Source of the DNA: Blastococcus sp. VKM Ac-2987 | GTDB lineage: Bacteria; Actinomycetota; Actinomycetes; Mycobacteriales; Geodermatophilaceae | DNA: 64,000 nucleotides | Direction of reading: 5' to 3' | Assembly: GCF_026967805.1 (NCBI RefSeq) | Contig: NZ_JAPVBG010000001.1 | Coordinates: 1,674,047-1,738,046, forward strand | Shown: in pieces, positions 63,565-64,000 of the stretch | How positions within the stretch are numbered: the stretch's first letter is position 1 | How the letters are laid out: the number at the start of each line of letters is the position of its first letter | Made by a program: the position numbers and the translations under genes | The notes under the pieces: model-generated | Told to the model about the DNA's origin: nothing | Databases searched by the model: none | The model's input: the letters and a program-made list of their open reading frames with translations, nothing else

Positions 63565-64000
63565 GTGATCTGGTCGGTCGTCCTGACCGCGTTCGTCCTG
63601 GTGCTGCCGGTGGAGCTGCCCGACAAGACGCTGTTCGCCAGCCTCGTGCTCGCCACCCGGTTCCCGCCGCTGCCGGTCTTCGTCGGCGTCGGCACGGCGT
63701 TCGGCCTCCAGGTGGCGATCGCCGTCACCGCCGGCTCGCTGCTCTCGCTGCTGCCCCAGGCCCTGGTCACCGGCGTGGTGGCGCTGCTGTTCCTGGTCGG
63801 GGCGATCATCCTGTGGCGCAGCGCGACCAGCGGCGCGGAAGACGGCGGCGAGGCCGCCGACACCCGCGAGCAGACGTCGTTCCTGCGCGCCGCCGCCATC
63901 TCCTTCGGCGTGCTCTTCGCCGCCGAGTGGGGTGACCTCTCCCAGCTCGCGACGGCCGGGCTGGCAGCCCGTTACGACGCCCCGCTGTCGGTGTTCGTCG
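63565..64000 (+). CDS. GDT1/TMEM165 family transporter (3' end cut by window)
   Basis: 145 codons present. Start GTG 63565 with GAGGAG eight bases before. The two family motifs E-x-x-D-K-T are visible: VELPDKTLFASL in the first helix and AEWGDLSQLA in the fourth. Membrane helices at about 3-22, 35-55, 62-82 and 105-125. Members exchange Ca2+ or Mn2+ with H+. The expected length is 190-220 residues, so about a third lies beyond the window. Confidence 0.87.
   Translation, partial: MIWSVVLTAFVLVLPVELPDKTLFASLVLATRFPPLPVFVGVGTAFGLQVAIAVTAGSLLSLLPQALVTGVVALLFLVGAIILWRSATSGAEDGGEAADTREQTSFLRAAAISFGVLFAAEWGDLSQLATAGLAARYDAPLSVFV

Noticed and set aside
63474-63935. Open frame overlapping the GDT1 gene in another frame
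   Set aside because: Arg/Ala/Gly-rich shadow; the GDT1 frame has both family motifs and a ribosome-binding site.

Overview
The window is about 74% G+C with strong third-position G/C bias, frequent GTG starts, Shine-Dalgarno-type GGAGG sites mixed with leaderless-looking starts, and no insertion sequence, prophage, CRISPR array, tRNA or rRNA that I can see. The gene content points to a free-living high-GC actinobacterium: class E sortase, GuaB1-type GMP reductase, a bacterial proteasome activator ending in GQYL, high-molecular-weight FabG, FolP2 and many sensory/c-di-GMP proteins. I would guess Geodermatophilaceae (Blastococcus/Geodermatophilus/Modestobacter), but this is an inference from content and composition, not from a marker gene. 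The window opens inside an ABC ATPase gene and ends inside a GDT1-family transporter gene.

Region by region: 1-3297 is an SsuABC/TauABC/NrtABC-like importer operon (minus strand), divergent from a CynX/NimT-like MFS gene (3493-4695). 4775-10337 is a complete dipeptide/oligopeptide ABC operon (dppABCDF order, minus strand, translationally coupled at most junctions). Divergent from it are a class I HMG-CoA reductase and then a dgcA-dgcN pair for D-glutamate/D-amino-acid metabolism. 13909-15126 is a class E sortase with a 51-residue membrane protein. 15378-23151 is a lipid block: an acyl-CoA dehydrogenase, then a MaoC dehydratase, FabG4-type reductase and FadA2-type thiolase, divergent from a TetR gene coupled to an acyl-CoA oxidase-like gene, with a shared palindromic operator/promoter. 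23170-27207 holds a multi-sensor PP2C phosphatase and an EAL phosphodiesterase. 27271-36575 is a mixed housekeeping/lipid block (DUF1059, HU, a beta-lactamase-fold hydrolase, MaoC, FolP2, PaaI thioesterase, 4CL-like ligase, quinone oxidoreductase, class V aminotransferase, proteasome activator Bpa, DUF4190). 36662-47438 contains a chemoreceptor, two HAD phosphatases, serS, a large hybrid histidine kinase and, divergent from it, a response regulator-HEAT repeat-glycosyltransferase operon. 47493-53683 has GuaB1, a minizincin, a GroES-like protein, a MarR/MMPL pair, a PanE-like reductase and a small membrane protein. 53747-64000 has pheA, two adjacent cytosolic diguanylate cyclase genes, a VOC/AraC divergent pair, an MFS gene, a third GGDEF gene and the partial GDT1-type gene.

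The most unusual gene is 56478-59264. It encodes an alpha-helical-repeat region, an intact-looking GGDEF domain, a Pro/Ala linker and then a complete LarB-like (NaAD carboxylase/hydrolase, nickel-pincer cofactor pathway) domain in which the catalytic Cys and Glu positions, as I remember them, are Ser and Asp. It is translationally coupled to a LarB-less paralogue. I know of no described GGDEF-LarB protein; a nucleotide-sensing role for the LarB-like domain is my speculation.

Two families of repeated perfect or near-perfect hairpins (63 bp, two copies; 60 bp, two copies) sit at the 3' ends of genes. At least a dozen genes carry an A(N)3T-type -10 box 6-8 nt before the start codon, which suggests leaderless transcription and was used to choose several starts. 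Three GGDEF proteins and one EAL protein, all with catalytic motifs retained, make c-di-GMP turnover a theme of the window. The response regulator-HEAT-GT2 operon is a plausible polysaccharide output of its own phosphorelay.
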